Source of the DNA: Magnolia sinica
Taxonomy: Eukaryota > Streptophyta > Magnoliopsida > Magnoliales > Magnoliaceae
Assembly: GCF_029962835.1 (NCBI RefSeq)
Contig: NC_080577.1
Location: 4,774,001 to 4,838,000 of the forward strand
Direction of reading: 5' to 3'
DNA length: 64,000 nucleotides
In this document: piece by piece, positions 1 to 11,821 of the stretch
Numbering within the stretch: position 1 is the first letter of the stretch
How the letters are laid out: every line of letters begins with the position of its first letter
Program-made: the position numbers and the translations under genes
The notes under the pieces: model-generated
Seen by the model: the letters and a program-made list of their open reading frames with translations, nothing else
Database searches by the model: none
What the model was told of the DNA's origin: nothing

Positions 1-238
1 GATTCCGGTCCCCTAGTCTCCGTATACGTCGCAGAGATGCGGAGAAACCGGTTATTCAGTGTATTTACGACACGATGCGTAGATCCTGACCATCTATTGG
101 AGGAATCTTACCCATTGAATGCTGATCGCTGGTTTTTTTGCTAGCCAACCTTACTTCTCAAGAGTCCTCCGATCAGGGCTAGATCGCCCGGTGCGTGTAA
201 GGTGAAAGGTCCGGATCTCCTGCATGTGTACTGCATCC

Positions 239-556
239 CGTGTACTTTTACAGGCAGAACGCAGGCCAGCCTGGAAAGTGTGTAGGACATCCGAGTGGTT
301 GGTAAGGTGGCACACACTGCGAAGATCACCACATATAAAAAATTCATTTGGTCCGCTCATCAGGCGGTTCACACGTACTTTGGATGTGAGCCGTTTATCT
401 AAACCGTTCCCTATTTCTAATAACAGTGGCCCACCTGATGAGCCGATTCTCACGATTTTTGCAAATGGTCATCTTGACGATGGGGCCAACTTATGCTCTG
501 CTCAGATGTCCAACGCACGTGCCAGGTTGGCATGCGTGCTGGGTGTAAAGGTGCGT
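239..556. repeat. Inverted-repeat element with about 55-bp arms
   Basis: The arm at about 239-295 reads, on the opposite strand, as CGGATGTCC, then AGGCTGGC, then TGTAAAAGTACACG. The arm at about 503-556 reads CAGATGTCC, AGGTTGGC, TGTAAAGGTGCGTG in the same order. The arms are therefore imperfect inverted copies separated by about 205 bp. This fits a MITE or foldback remnant. No target-site duplication was established. Confidence 0.5.
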
Positions 557-919
557 GTGTGGCAAGCAAACGTGTGAACGGAGTGACCGAGTCCATGTAT
601 TACTCATCTTTTCTCTTCGCGGTTTTGCCAGTGTTTTATTAATTTATTTATCTCGTTTTTGTGGTTTTGCTTGTGTTTTATTTTCTTTTGATTTCGTTTT
701 TATCACGACTCACGATCCAACGTGTTATTGTAAATAAGCTATTATTCCGTAATCTGAGCCATTGAAAGATGATGATGGCTACCGAGGCAAAAAGCATGCT
801 TCTGTACCCAGCTCGATGTGAAAATGTAACTGTATTAATCATCGCTATATAGTTTAAATCAAGACAATTAATCACTTTCTCTGAAATCATGACAAATTAG
901 CCGAGGCCCACTTTGACTA

Positions 920-1430
920 CTTTATGGACCACATCACGTGCCTCACATGGGTCATCCATCCTCCCACAGGTCACCCCACCCGAATCCATTGTGAAAATAT
1001 CCCTACAATATGTTGTCTTTGGGTCATCTACTCCATCGATCAGTTGAGGCTAAGCCCTGAGATTAAAAATCGGCCTCATCCACAACTGAGGTGGCCCACA
1101 CGACAGGGAATCTAACCCTTGGTTTTATTTATTTATTTATTTTATTTTATGTGCGGCCATTCGTTAGAACCGTTCATTAGCTGTGCCCAACAGGATGAAG
1201 GGAAAATATAAAAGTCAGCCTGATCCAAAATTCAGGCGGGCCATAGGTTTTAGGTTCAATTTACATTGTTCCTAGTGGCGTGGCCCATATGAGTTTTGTA
1301 TTGAGCTGTTCGTTCACTATTTATAATGGACATAAGAGCCCTCACCTGATTAAGGGAGTAGATGTCAAACCTACGATATGGTGGGCCTCACAAAGCTGGG
1401 CTGCTGTGCCCCGTTCGTAAAACAGCTGAT
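920..1430. repeat. Degenerate foldback repeat of the GGGCCCAC family
   Basis: The text contains eroded versions of family words: a GTGGCCCACA inner block, a 'gaagggaaaatataaaagtcagcctgatcc' type middle given here only in outline, and a closing GATATGGTGGGCC. It is too decayed to set ends or a target duplication. Boundaries are approximate. Confidence 0.35.
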
Positions 1431-1971
1431 TCCGGTTCACGAATCTGGAAGAGCCTCATTAATTCCGGTTCCAATGCTAGTGATAACCATGATGCCGTCA
1501 CTGGAATCTCCATCATATGTGTGGTAATGGTCTTAGGGTGATCTGGACCTTTAATCTGGTAGGGCAATCATTTCTATGGAATCTAACCCACAAAATCGTT
1601 GATAAGGCAGTCTTATCCGTTTGATCAATCTATCTAATTTGCTCAATGCTCTTTTTTTCTCTCTGTTTTCTTTTTATGTAAACCGCCCATTCGCGCTTGG
1701 GCCTAGCCTCAAATAAATTGTTACTCAAACATACTTGGGCCCCAAAAGGGGCCGAATGGTGCCCATTATAGGTTTTTTAGGCCCAGATGCCAACGGCCGT
1801 CCATTTAATATCTTGGCTAACGTAGTTGGAAAAGACCTTGATGCTTAGTCTGTGACGAAGGCAAGCACGGTCGTCCACCAAATCAACCGACCCTACCACC
1901 CTACAAGTGCAAGTTTGCCATGTTTAGTCTATGACGCCCGTTTTAATCAGCTTGTAAAAGGCCCAAGCTGT

Positions 1972-2406
1972 GGGGTCCACCATTTTTTATATGTAAAATC
2001 CACTCCGTCCATCAAGCGAGAACAATTATATGAAACATACATAATGTAAGCCAGATTAAAAACTCATGTAGGCCACACCAATGGGAACAATATAAAATGA
2101 AACTGCTCCCAAAATAGCTAAGTTCACATGGTGTGGCCCGCCTGCCGTTTATATCAGGTTTTATTTATTCATGTATTCAATATTTTCTTCATCCTGGTGA
2201 TGTACACCTGATTAACGGCTTTGATGAAAGAAAGACACCATGGTGGCCTCATATATAAACCTGTGGTTGGCATCCCATCCCCATTGTTCCATGAGGTGTG
2301 GCCCATCTGAGTTATGGATCTAGCTGATTTTTTAGATTAAGAAGGCTGACATCGACAAGAACCTGATATAAGGAGTGGATTATACATATACAACCTGGTG
2401 GGCCTT
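1972..2406. repeat. Old foldback repeat copy
   Basis: The left end reads GTGGGGTCCACC followed by AAAATCCACTCCGTCCATCA. The right end, on the other strand, reads AAGGCCCACCAGG followed by a similar ATAATCCACTCC block. Both ends therefore share the inverted order seen in the better copies at 4,227, 52,702 and 54,112. The copy is diverged and lies just upstream of the first visible IQD exon. Confidence 0.45.
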
Positions 2407-2477
2407 GTAGTGGACAACAGTCCCTTTTCTTGCAGTGCAGTGCTATATTTTCCTAACAATCTACACGTGATGTGCAG

Positions 2478-5400
2478 AAAGAAAACACACAGAAATGGCA
2501 GCCAGATATGCCGGAGGTGGTCTCTCTGGAACATTTCCCTGAGGGAACCTCGCCTGACATTACTAATGATGAGAGCGCAATGCATTCTCCCACATCCGAT
2601 GATCAAGGCCACGCGATGGCTGTGGCCATGGCAACCGCCGCCGCCGCGGAAGCGGCTGTTGTGGCTGCACAGGCGGCCGCGAGAGTTGTCAGACTAGCTG
2701 GATATCGACGCCAGCCCGACGAAGAAAGGGCTGCCACCATCATTCAGGCTTTCTACAGAGGATACCTGGTGAGTGCTAGCTAAGAAATTAGGGGTGCAGT
2801 GGGCTGAGTTGGGGCGGGCTAACCAAAAAAAAAGAAGGGGTGCAGTGGGCTGAGTTTGGGCGGGCTAACCAACCAAAAAAGGAGTGCAGTGGGCTGTGTT
2901 TGGGAGGGCTAGGTAGGCCCGAGCCCACACTAATGGCCCAAGCCCAATCCTGAAAGAATTTGTTGGCCCTGGACCAAGCCCAATGTTCATGAATCCATTT
3001 ATAAAGGTGTGGCCCAGCTAATGAATTGATCTGCTTGATTTTATGGAAGTAAATCGATGTGTCCTACGCACGTGACACGATGGCTGGAAGGGTGGGGCTA
3101 TGCCTGTATGTGATCACTTCTCGCTTTAAGGCGTCGTATATGGTCTTCTCACGTGCATGCTACGGCGTGGATGATGGTTTTGTAGGCACGAAGAGCTCTG
3201 CGCGCGTTGAAAGGGCTGGTGAGGCTGCAGGCGCTCGTACGCGGACACAACGTACGAAAACAGGCCCAGATGACGATGCGGTGCATGCAAGCCCTCGTAC
3301 GTGTTCAAAGGAGAGTTAGAGCACGACGCCTCCAGCTGGTCGAGGAGAAGACTTACCACAAGAAATTGGAAGAAGAAGAAGAAGAAAACGAAATGCAAGG
3401 TCAGAAGAACACGTACGTGACGGACATGGAAATGGACGGCTGGGATGGAAGGCCCCAAAGCTTGGAGACGATAAGGGCTGAGTCTCAAAGGAAGCACGAT
3501 GCTGTGATCAGACGCGAGAGGGCCCTTGCTTATGCTTTTACTTATCAGGTAATTTTGACCCTAGTTATGAGAAAGATGGGTCCACCTTCAAGACAATAGG
3601 CTCAGGCGTGGTAATGGATCGGACAAGGGTCTAGTCGGGTAAGCCCGACCCTGACCTTCTTCGTAATGGGCCAAGAATTATGGCCCGAATCATGATCCAT
3701 TACCATATGGCTAAGGTTGCAATGGGCTGGGTAGCTCCCCAACCTGGCTTTTGGCCGGGCCTGGACCTACTTATCTTGGACAGTGGGCCGAGATTGGGTC
3801 ATCAAAATCCCAAACTCATCCTGATCAGACCCATTTAATTGTGAATGGGTCAAGCTTGATTGACTGACTGGGTGAGGTTGTGAAGGGTTCAAGCTGAGTC
3901 CGACCCATTTACTTAAATGAGCTACATTTTCTAATCCAAGCCTGGCCGACGACAGAATTAAGTTGGCCCAAACCTTGAGAAGCAGGTTGGGGCAGTTGAC
4001 CTGCTGGCAGACTGACCCGTTGCCACCTTGAATGGGACTTGGGTGACAGAGCCTGGTCAGAGTGTGTCCATAGTGGGCCAGGTTTGAGCGAGGTTGGACC
4101 CACGCCTTACTAATTTGGGCTCTGTATAGGGCCAGCACAACCCTATTACTGAAAACTTCTGGTCTCAGCATTTGATTGTCAAGCCCATCCTGACATAAGC
4201 CCGACTCAGGCGTGGGTGGACTTGGGGAAAATGGATGGGCTACTCCCCCTGCCACCAGCCATTGTGCTCTGTGGGCCCCCCATGATGTATGTATTTCATC
4301 CATGCTGTCCATCTATTTTTCTAGATCATTTCATGGTATGAGACCAAAAATTAGGTACATCCCAATCTCAAGTGGACCACATTACAGGAAACAATGTTAA
4401 ATGAACGTCGAACCATTAAAATTTTTTTGGGGGAAATTAAAGTTTTGGATCAATCTGATATTTGTCTTTTCCCTTCATCCGAGTCTGTATGACCTAATCA
4501 ACAGATTGGATGTCAAATAAACAGTACAGTGGGCCTTAGGAGGATTTTAATGGTAGATATCCAATCAATATTGTCTTCCTGTGGTGTGGTCCACCTGAGA
4601 TTTATATCCCTCTCATTTTTGGGACAAAGCCTAAAATCATCTGTAAAAAATGGATGAAACACATACATCATGGTGGGGCCCACACAGCACCGACCACCAG
4701 CCACGGGGCTGGTGGCGGGTCGAGTAGCCCATCCATTTCCGGACTTCGGAGCATACGCCGCCAGAAATGGGACCGCTAGAACGGTTGGTGTTTGAACTCG
4801 CAAGTCCACTTTTCTTGGCATCTGCTTCGCACACGTTTGACGTTTGTGCGCGGGGAACCATGGGGCTTTCGGCATCATACCACAAAAGGGCAGCATCCCT
4901 GTTTTACACGTGCCATGCACCTCAAATCCAAGCCGTCCATATTGTGAGACATAATACGGATTTGTGGCATCCCCAAAATCAGATTGATCAAGAAATCCTG
5001 ACCCTCTGATAAATGGACATCTGTTCGACGAAAATGGCCCATTTTTCGCTACATGAAGATGCCCACGAACCGGCTGATTAGAATCATATTTGCACTTGGT
5101 ATCGATTCCCTAGTGGGGGTAAGCTAACCAGAAAAAAAAAAACAAAAAGGATCGTATTTGCATTTCTTGGGTTAAAATCTATCCACCGTGGTCCTCATTA
5201 CTTGGACGGCTCCTATTTGGGGGACATACACATATACGGTGGACCATCCATTAAATTGTTTTAAACATCCATTTATTTTCGTATCTGGCCCATCCGATGA
5301 TCAGACCGGCCTGACCTCTGATTGATGGTCCCACTGCAGCAGCAGCAGCAACATCAGCATCTGTGGGCGTCGGAGGCGGAGACGCCCCAATTGGGATGGA

Positions 5401-5942
5401 ACTGGCTCGAGCGTTGGATGGCCTCTCAGCCATGGCACGACCGACCCGTAGCGCCACCGCCACCAGAGAGCTCCTATGCCACTGTCACGAACACCGACGA
5501 CACTTCGGAAAGAACAGTCGAGATCGACATCCCAAGACCAGTAGGCCGCAACCCCACTGATACAACGAGATTTTCAAATACGCACCCACGCACTTCCGTG
5601 GACCAGCACGTACCGTCCGAGACGGTTGGCGAGGGACGAGATATTCCTGTGGTGGTCCCCAGTTACATGGCCCCAACACAATCGGCCAAAGCTAAGGTTC
5701 GGAGCCAGAGCTGCAGTAAGCAGCGGGCGAACCCGTCTGCAAAGCGGGCATTTGGTGGTGCAGATTCATCGAGCTCAGGGGGAGGGATGTCAGCCTACCA
5801 TGCGGTGAGGAGCCCAAGCCCAAAGCCAAATGGGGTGCGCCTACCAGCTCGACGGGTCACCAGCTACAGTCCTGATTCCAGCGTCGGAGATGATCGGACC
5901 CCGCCTCGTGTTGGGCAAGGTCGGAAGAGCGGTTTCGGATGA
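2478..5942 (+). CDS. IQ67-domain (IQD) calmodulin-binding protein, 5' end not seen
   Basis: Three exons join in phase 0: 2,478-2,768, 3,186-3,548 and 5,340-5,942 (stop TGA), giving about 418 residues without the usual first exon. The IQ67 region starts with [13 protein letters not shown], continues across the first visible intron as [20 protein letters not shown], and ends with [15 protein letters not shown]. These are repeated IQ motifs with the basic and hydrophobic spacing known to bind calmodulin. A phase-0 intron inside the first IQ motif is a hallmark of plant IQD genes and fixes this splice. Before it lies an alanine-rich helix ([20 protein letters not shown]). After it come a WLERWM block and a C-terminal DUF4005-type stretch with [21 protein letters not shown] proteins act as scaffolds linking Ca2+/calmodulin to microtubules, membranes and kinesin light chains. 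The open frame runs left to a GTG at 2,472, but the TGCAG just before 2,478 looks like an acceptor, so I place the exon border there. The intron at 3,549-5,339 has been enlarged by repeats. Which IQD member this is cannot be told. Confidence 0.88.
2791..2920. repeat. Three-copy tandem repeat of about 45 bp in an IQD intron
   Basis: A unit beginning GGGGTGCAGTGGGCTGAGTT, followed by a GGGCGGGCTAACC segment and an A-run, occurs three times. The third copy is diverged. It sits wholly in the intron between the first two visible exons of the IQD gene. Confidence 0.6.
3600..4215. repeat. Low-complexity GGGCC/GACCC-rich repeat tract
   Basis: This part of the IQD intron is made of short degenerate words such as GGGCCGAG, GACCCATTTA and GGGTCAAGC in varying order. 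Similar text recurs at about 6,330-6,490, 7,560-7,700 and 8,090-8,720. I see no ORF, TIR or tail. It looks like decayed high-copy repeat DNA. Confidence 0.4.
4227..4740. mobile_element. Foldback Mutator-like MITE with near-perfect 9-bp target duplication
   Basis: The left end reads GAAAATGGATGGGCTACTCC and the right end is its inverted match, GAGTAGCCCATCCATTTCC. Inside come the family words: GCTCTGTGGGCC, CATGATGTATG, then TGGACCAC and CAGGAAACAAT, mirrored in the right half. The flanking direct repeat is GGACTTGGG (4,218-4,226) versus GGACTTCGG (4,741-4,749), eight of nine matching. Nine-base duplications are typical of the Mutator superfamily. There is no coding capacity. It lies in the large IQD intron. 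Confidence 0.8.
5095..5150 (+). repeat. 3' fragment of a SINE-like repeat with A-rich tail
   Basis: The text CCCTAGTGGGGGTAAGCTAA followed by an A-rich run matches the 3' half of the SINE at about 45,090-45,232 (CTATTGGGGGTGGCTAAC then GCTAAC-A-tail). Only the tail end is present. It lies in the IQD intron about 190 bp before the last exon. Confidence 0.45.
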
Positions 5943-8333
5943 TCGCATATCCCTCTATGTTCTCTAAATTTATATTGTTTTTTTCTAATATTATTGTTAA
6001 TGCAATGAGATTACATGTATTTATGTATTTATGGGAGAGGACTTTAATCTTGTAAATCATAATACTATATAGATAATATTTGTGGAGTTTATCTTGCCGT
6101 CGCAATGCCGGGTCGTATCATATCACCCTTCATTGGACTGTTTGACATGGGCTGTAGCTGGTACAACTGTATTGTTCATCGATGATATTGGGTTGAAATA
6201 GTAAATGATTTTAAATGAAAATTAAATGGAATGTTCTTACTTTTCTTTTTCTTTCTATTTATTATGAAGTATTATATAATTATATATAGTATGTCTGACC
6301 TGAATCAGCATATTTTTGTTTTTCTCCCCGCAACTCTTCCTCAGCCAAGCTTGGGCCAAATAGCAGAGCAAATAGCCCTTGGTCTAAACCCAACCTCCCC
6401 CCTCAATTCAAGATGCGACTGTGTTTTGGCCCACTCTTTTATTTGTAAGCTGGTCAGGGTCAACCTCATCCTACCCAGCACGACCCAACTAATGTTTAAG
6501 AAGACAACATAGGGCATAGGTACTGCCATCATGGCCCAGTCAAAAATACTACATGCATGTACATGCACATAGGTCTTGGCAACGTCCTCAAACCTTTTAA
6601 ATAGCATAAAGGTGGCCTATTGTTAATCCCAACTGTTGATTAATTTATGCTTCCAGAGTAAACCATTGTGCTAAAATCATGTCAATAAGGTGATCCTACT
6701 CAAACCACGGGATTTGTGGCTCATATATAATGAATAGTTATAACAAATTCTCCTCGTTCCAATGAATATGCATGATTCTTACATTTTGGCTTACTCATAG
6801 TTGTAGTATGAATGAATGAATGGTTTAGATTGATAATAGGTCACATTGAGTGTCATTTATAAAGGTTTGAGAACAAAGTAAGAAATGCTCAAACAGTAGT
6901 TATACATTTAACTAGTTATGCGTGAGGCCGACCATAGTGTTTGCATAACATCCAACCTGTCTAGTAAGGTAGTCCCACCATGAAAATGGGTTATCCTAAA
7001 ATCAGATACATCCGAATATTAAATGGACCACATCTATTAGTCCTTTCGACTTGATTTTTGAGGCAATATTCCATTTTCATTGTGGGGTTACCACCGTGGA
7101 AGTATGGGACGGCATACAAACAACATGATTGGGTCCAATAGATGGATGTATAACTAGTTGCGTGTGAGCATTTATCAAGTGATGCACATGGATAGATTAT
7201 TATGTTCCTGCATGGATAGTACTATGAATAGACAATCAACCCTTATAATGGTCATGTTTGAATACATGATGTACTTGTCTTCAATGTTTTTTATTTAACA
7301 ATGAACTTGGCAAATCCAACGCAGGCTATCTAGTCAAAATAGCTTATGTGGTGCGCTATTCCCTTTAAAATTTATAAGGACCCCTTTTTTCTAAATTTTT
7401 GGGGTGAGTCATGTCAAGTCATCCAGCGATCGTTTGGATACCACCAAATAAGTTATTTTTAAAAAAAAAAACTTAACAGTACTAATACATATTAGTAGCT
7501 TTCTAAAGTAGCATATTTTAAGTAACTTATGATCCAAAAGTCCCCTTGGTAACTTACATGGGCGGGATGAGTTTAACCCTATTTATTTAAATAGACTACA
7601 TTTTCTTACTTGAGCCAGGCCAACTAACCATTTACCTTGACCTGAACTCATCTTAACAGCGAATGGCACAAGGGCTGACTGACCCAAGAAATTGCCACAT
7701 CTAACTCTGGATGAGAATTTTGTGCAAGAAGATGGTCCGTTCATTAGGTGAGGGCTCCAACGTTGAAACAAGTTGAACATCTTACAACAACTTGGCAAAG
7801 TTTTTACAGTGGCCCCTATTTCTTAAATTGCGGCCTCACCTAATGATCGTTGACTCAAGAATGTTGGATTAGAGCTTCTAAGTGGTCGACCGATTAATGG
7901 TCTATATCTAAAGCGCATAAAGCATAATGTCATGTAGATGGTCTCCCTCATATGCATTCTCCCATTTAATGTCCACAAAGATAATTGCAAAATTAATAAA
8001 GACCCACCTACATTAGACCCATGGTTTCGAAGCTCTACTTTGAGAAGATAATTGCCTATGACCTCAGTGGTAAGGGGGTTTTAACTAGAGATGGGCACTG
8101 GACAACTCGATCCAGCTAACCCGACTCGTCTGACTCATTCAAATCCGACTCGACCCAAACTAAATGGGTGAATTGGTTCGAACCGAGTAGGCTTCACCCG
8201 ATCCGAACTCAAACTAAGTGGAGTTCAAGTTATCCCGAAACTTGATCCGGTTAGACTCGACCCGATTCGAAGCCCTACTCGACCCAATTCTCTAACCCTA
8301 CCTGCAGCACTCTATCTCGATCCGATCCCGAAC

Positions 8334-8540
8334 TCTCTCTCCCTCCCTCATCCTCCTCCTCTTCCAAGCCCCGACAACCACCCAACACCATCACCCTCAT
8401 CCTCCTCCTCCTCCTCCTCCTCCTCTCCACTCCCTCCCTCCCTCATCCTCCTCTTCCTCTTCCAAGCCCAGCAACCACCCACCACCATCACCCTCTTCCT
8501 CCTCCTCCTCCTCCACTCTCTCCTCTCCACTCCTTCCCTC
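8334..8540. repeat. TCC/TCCC-rich low-complexity tract
   Basis: A long run of TCCTCC and CTCCCTCC words includes two similar halves, each containing CAAGCCC and CAACCACCCA. Open frames here are low-complexity artefacts. Confidence 0.75.
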
Positions 8541-8929
8541 CATCATCTCTCAATTCGACTTGGTGCCAACTCGACTTGACTCGGTGCTTTTGATTGGATC
8601 GGTCTCGATCCAGATCAATCTAGGTCATACCAATCGGATCAAGTTTGGGTCAGGCCTATTTCAAAATCGAATCGAGTTGAGTCAGCCCTAACTCAATCCA
8701 ACTCAACTCAATGCCCCGCTCTAGTTTTAACTTCTGCCCCCGAGCAGTAACTCCATGTGTATGACACTTTGTTAGAGTGTAAAAGTTATTTGATATATAC
8801 TAATATGTCATCCTCTAACAGTGGAATTTCTTGTATTTGATTTTCTCAAGGTAGGCCGTATGTATTTTTGCATCTGGCATGTTCAAAACTCTTTTAAGTT
8901 GGGAAACACGAATGAGGATTTAATGCTTG

Positions 8930-9216
8930 CAGTAGAAACCTTAGTGGGTCACAGAAATTTTAGTTTAGGTTTATAATGGTTTTTTCCTTCATCCACGTGG
9001 TAATCACCTTATGAATGGATAGGATGTTATCCGAACATCACTGTGGGCCCAGAAAGGTTTAAACGGTACGCATCTCCATCCCCGCTGTTTCTTATGTTAT
9101 ATGGCTCACTTGAGTTTTGGATCCCATAGTTTTTGGGCTCATGCCCTAAAATGAGCTGACTAAACTGATGGACGGAGTGGATATAACAAAAACATTATGG
9201 TGGCCCCACATAGCTT
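8930..9216. repeat. Right half of a foldback repeat
   Basis: The text runs from a CTTCATCCACGTGG block through CACTGTGGGCCC and CCCTAAAATGAGCTGAC to the closing AACATTATGGTGGCCCCACA. This is the order of the right half of the 54,112-54,649 element. The left half is missing. Confidence 0.5.
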
Positions 9217-9624
9217 GCGGTTACCGGGGAGCCGTGAAACACCGGGTTAGAGGCACCCATCTGCCATATTATCAAAGAATTCTCTCTGATAACGGGAGCA
9301 TCTTCTCAAATCTTCTGTATCATTTTCGATCGTTTTAACGATTACGATGTGGCCCCCACTTCCGATCATAAATTCTCTGGCCTCCATTTTCTACCGTCCA
9401 AAGCAAATCCATTCACCTACGTGTCACTGCCCAATCCAAGCTTCCGTCGAAACTCTCTAACTCTACGTGGCAGAAACATCGCCAGGCATCATCTTTAAGG
9501 CTTAGCAGTAGCAAATCATCTCTCCCACAAAAACAAGATAAACCGAAAGCCAGCCCTACGATACGAGACCTCCTCAAAAGGCTCCCTACGCCTCCCGGCA
9601 CACAAAAGCAAAGACGAGAGAGAG

Positions 9625-10719
9625 ATGGGATGCACTTCTTCCAAACGCATCGATTCGTCCATCGCGGCGGACGTGTACCGTCCGGCCCCGACCAGCTTCG
9701 CCCTCTTCGACATCAACGCCATCGAGGAGCCGTGGCTCATCGCCACCGCCCAGCAGCAACAGCACCACCATGAGAAATCGTCGCACGTGCCGGCTCCCAT
9801 CCTCGAGAAGCTCGACACGTTCGAGCTCGCATCCGACGCGCCGCACTCATGGTCCGAAGTCAGCAAGGCCTTGGAAGATCTCAAGCCCACCTTGAATCAG
9901 AAACCCCCGCCCGCCTCGGAAGCCGACCCGCCGGGCACCAAACCCTACCCCCCGGCGCAAGATAGTCCGACCCTTCAAAAACCTATCATGAAAAAAACCC
10001 AGTCTTTCCACACTCTCGAAGAGCTAGATGCCAAGGTCTCGACGCAGAAGACAGAAACTCGACTTCCGAAACTACCCCCGCCCGAGCACGACGGTTCCAA
10101 GATAGATTCTGAGGGTTTCAAGCCTGTGAGGGAGAACAGCTTCATCATCAGAGACAGGTTGGAGAGGCAGGGGAAGGTCGATCGAGAATCCGAGCCGAGG
10201 CGACTCGGTGGGAGGACTCGTCGCGACCCGCTGGCAGCGTACCCGGAGAAGTGCCCGCCGGGCGGGTCCGACGCTGTGGTTCTGTACACGACCTCTCTGC
10301 GAGGTGTGCGGCGCACGTTCGAAGACTGCCAACGGTTGCGGGCATTGCTGGAAGGGCAACGAGTCGCGGTGGACGAGCGAGACGTGTCGCTGCACGGCGG
10401 CTTCCTTAGCGAGTTGAAGGAGATGGTTGGGGAAGGGGCGGGCGTGCCGAGGCTGTTCTTGAAGGGGAGGTACTTGGGAGGAGTGGAGGAGGTGGTGGAC
10501 CTGAACGAGTCGGGTCGACTCGGTGAGTTGCTGGACTGGGTCGGGGTAGGGAGGGCGCTTGGGAGGAGAGCGTGTGAGGGATGCGGAGGAGCGAGGTTTG
10601 TGCCGTGCTTGGAATGTAATGGGAGTTGTAAGGTGCTGGGTGGGGACGGGAAGCAGACGGTGAGGTGCGCAGTGTGCAACGAGAACGGGTTAGTGCTATG
10701 CCCTCTTTGTCATTATTAG
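9625..10719 (+). CDS. Glutaredoxin-like protein with C-terminal four-CxxC zinc-binding tail
   Basis: This is a single 364-residue open frame with no intron. The start ATG is preceded by a purine-rich GAGAGAG leader and followed by Gly-Cys-Thr-Ser-Ser-Lys, a good N-myristoylation/palmitoylation signal, so the protein probably sits at a membrane. Residues about 8-210 are Pro/Ser/charge-rich and probably disordered, with the SFHTLEELD motif seen in this plant family. Residues about 215-310 form the glutaredoxin-like fold: VVLYTTSLRGVRRTFEDC, later VPRLFLKGRYLGG and a DLNESGRL helix. The usual CPYC/CGFS active site is replaced by SLRGV, as in related plant proteins, so ordinary thiol exchange is doubtful; a cysteine follows in FEDC. 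Residues about 316-362 carry CEGC, CLEC, CAVC and CPLC, like the DnaJ-type zinc finger. The length and order match the 'glutaredoxin family protein' group of plants (Arabidopsis At5g39865-like). The coding DNA is much more GC-rich than its surroundings. The in vivo role is not known to me. Confidence 0.9.
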   Translation: MGCTSSKRIDSSIAADVYRPAPTSFALFDINAIEEPWLIATAQQQQHHHEKSSHVPAPILEKLDTFELASDAPHSWSEVSKALEDLKPTLNQKPPPASEADPPGTKPYPPAQDSPTLQKPIMKKTQSFHTLEELDAKVSTQKTETRLPKLPPPEHDGSKIDSEGFKPVRENSFIIRDRLERQGKVDRESEPRRLGGRTRRDPLAAYPEKCPPGGSDAVVLYTTSLRGVRRTFEDCQRLRALLEGQRVAVDERDVSLHGGFLSELKEMVGEGAGVPRLFLKGRYLGGVEEVVDLNESGRLGELLDWVGVGRALGRRACEGCGGARFVPCLECNGSCKVLGGDGKQTVRCAVCNENGLVLCPLCHY

Positions 10720-11821
10720 GTTTGAAAAGGGCCCGCAGCGCAATCCGGCGCACGGTAGCGTGCACCGTATACGTTTACGGTGAATGTACTGTATTATTGT
10801 TGTTGTATTTTGATAACTGCATAAGAATGAAACCACGGCAAAGAATCTCGTTGCTCTGTTAATTATACAGTAGACTCCTGTGTTGATTTTGTACCGTTTA
10901 GAAATGGTGGTGATTCATCCTCCTCACACGTGGCACTGATGTACATCTGTCCGGACCATTTAAATTGTGGGTCCCACCGTGGATGGAGGTTATATCTAAA
11001 ATCATACTGGTCAAGTAATCCTAATCGTCTAATTTGTGGCTATTAAATGGATGGTTAAAAGTAAAATCATGAACGGTCACAGTTGGAAGGGAAAAGTCAG
11101 ATGGTTAATATCATTTTATCAAAGCAAATTTCCGGTTATTCTCCCTTCACAGTTTAGTCAGAGATGCGGGCGGTCTGGATTGTCTATGGCATGTGTACGT
11201 TTGAAAAGTCACTGTGATCTTTTAAATGGTGCGAAACTAACACGGGATCCGGGTCCGTAATTATATTTGTATATACGTTTTTGTTAGGAGCTATAAGAAC
11301 GGAAAGAGGTACAGACATGATCTCTTCTCTCCGTTGTACAAGTGGAAGGTGATGCATCAATCCGGCCAGTCCATGTCGTCGGACCTATCATGCATGGATG
11401 ATTTTTCAGAAATGTCGTTTGCAAGATAATCCTACCCATCCATCTTCTTCAATTTCCTTTTAGATGACTATGATATCTGAAACTCTTCCATCGGCATCAG
11501 GGGATGCTGAATGGACGGTTTCAAAGGATATGTAAGACTTTATCTTTAGTGGGTCTTCACAAATCAACGGCGTCAATCAAATGTATTTGCATGGAGAGAG
11601 ATAGAAGAGGTAGCTAGAATATATTGAAGAAGCAATTCAGGTCATCATGCGAGCTAGAATGTGCCTGATGAGATCTGGACCATTTGTAAATAGAGCCTAC
11701 CATCAACATGCCTGAAGTCGGCTCTCCTGCTCCTTGTGTGAGAAGAAAAAATGGACGACTATAAAAGATATGGTACGTTCTTGCGGATTTCCTGCAAAAG
11801 GAGTTTGTGCTGGGATGCTTA

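Larger units (their letters stand above)
1..2477. other. Repeat-rich non-coding DNA 5' of the visible IQD exons
   Basis: No convincing coding exon was found here. The stretch holds an inverted-repeat element (about 239-556), two degenerate foldback copies (about 920-1,430 and 1,972-2,406) and general GGCC-rich repeat text. The first coding exon of the IQD gene is either hidden here as a very short exon or lies left of the window. I looked for a start resembling the usual IQD opening (Met-Gly-Lys followed by a basic, Trp-containing stretch) and did not find one. Confidence 0.5.
5943..9624. other. Intergenic DNA between the IQD and glutaredoxin-like genes
   Basis: No gene was found. From left to right there are: the presumed 3' UTR of the IQD gene; AT-rich DNA; GACCC-rich degenerate repeats (6,330-6,490 and 7,560-7,700); a short foldback piece near 6,960-7,130; a decayed tract at 8,090-8,720 enclosing a TCC-rich run; and half a foldback copy (8,930-9,216). 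The last few hundred bases should carry the promoter of the glutaredoxin-like gene, but no clear TATA box stood out. Confidence 0.5.

Noticed and set aside
9975-10679. 234-residue minus-strand frame
   Set aside because: Antisense shadow of the GC-rich glutaredoxin-like gene.
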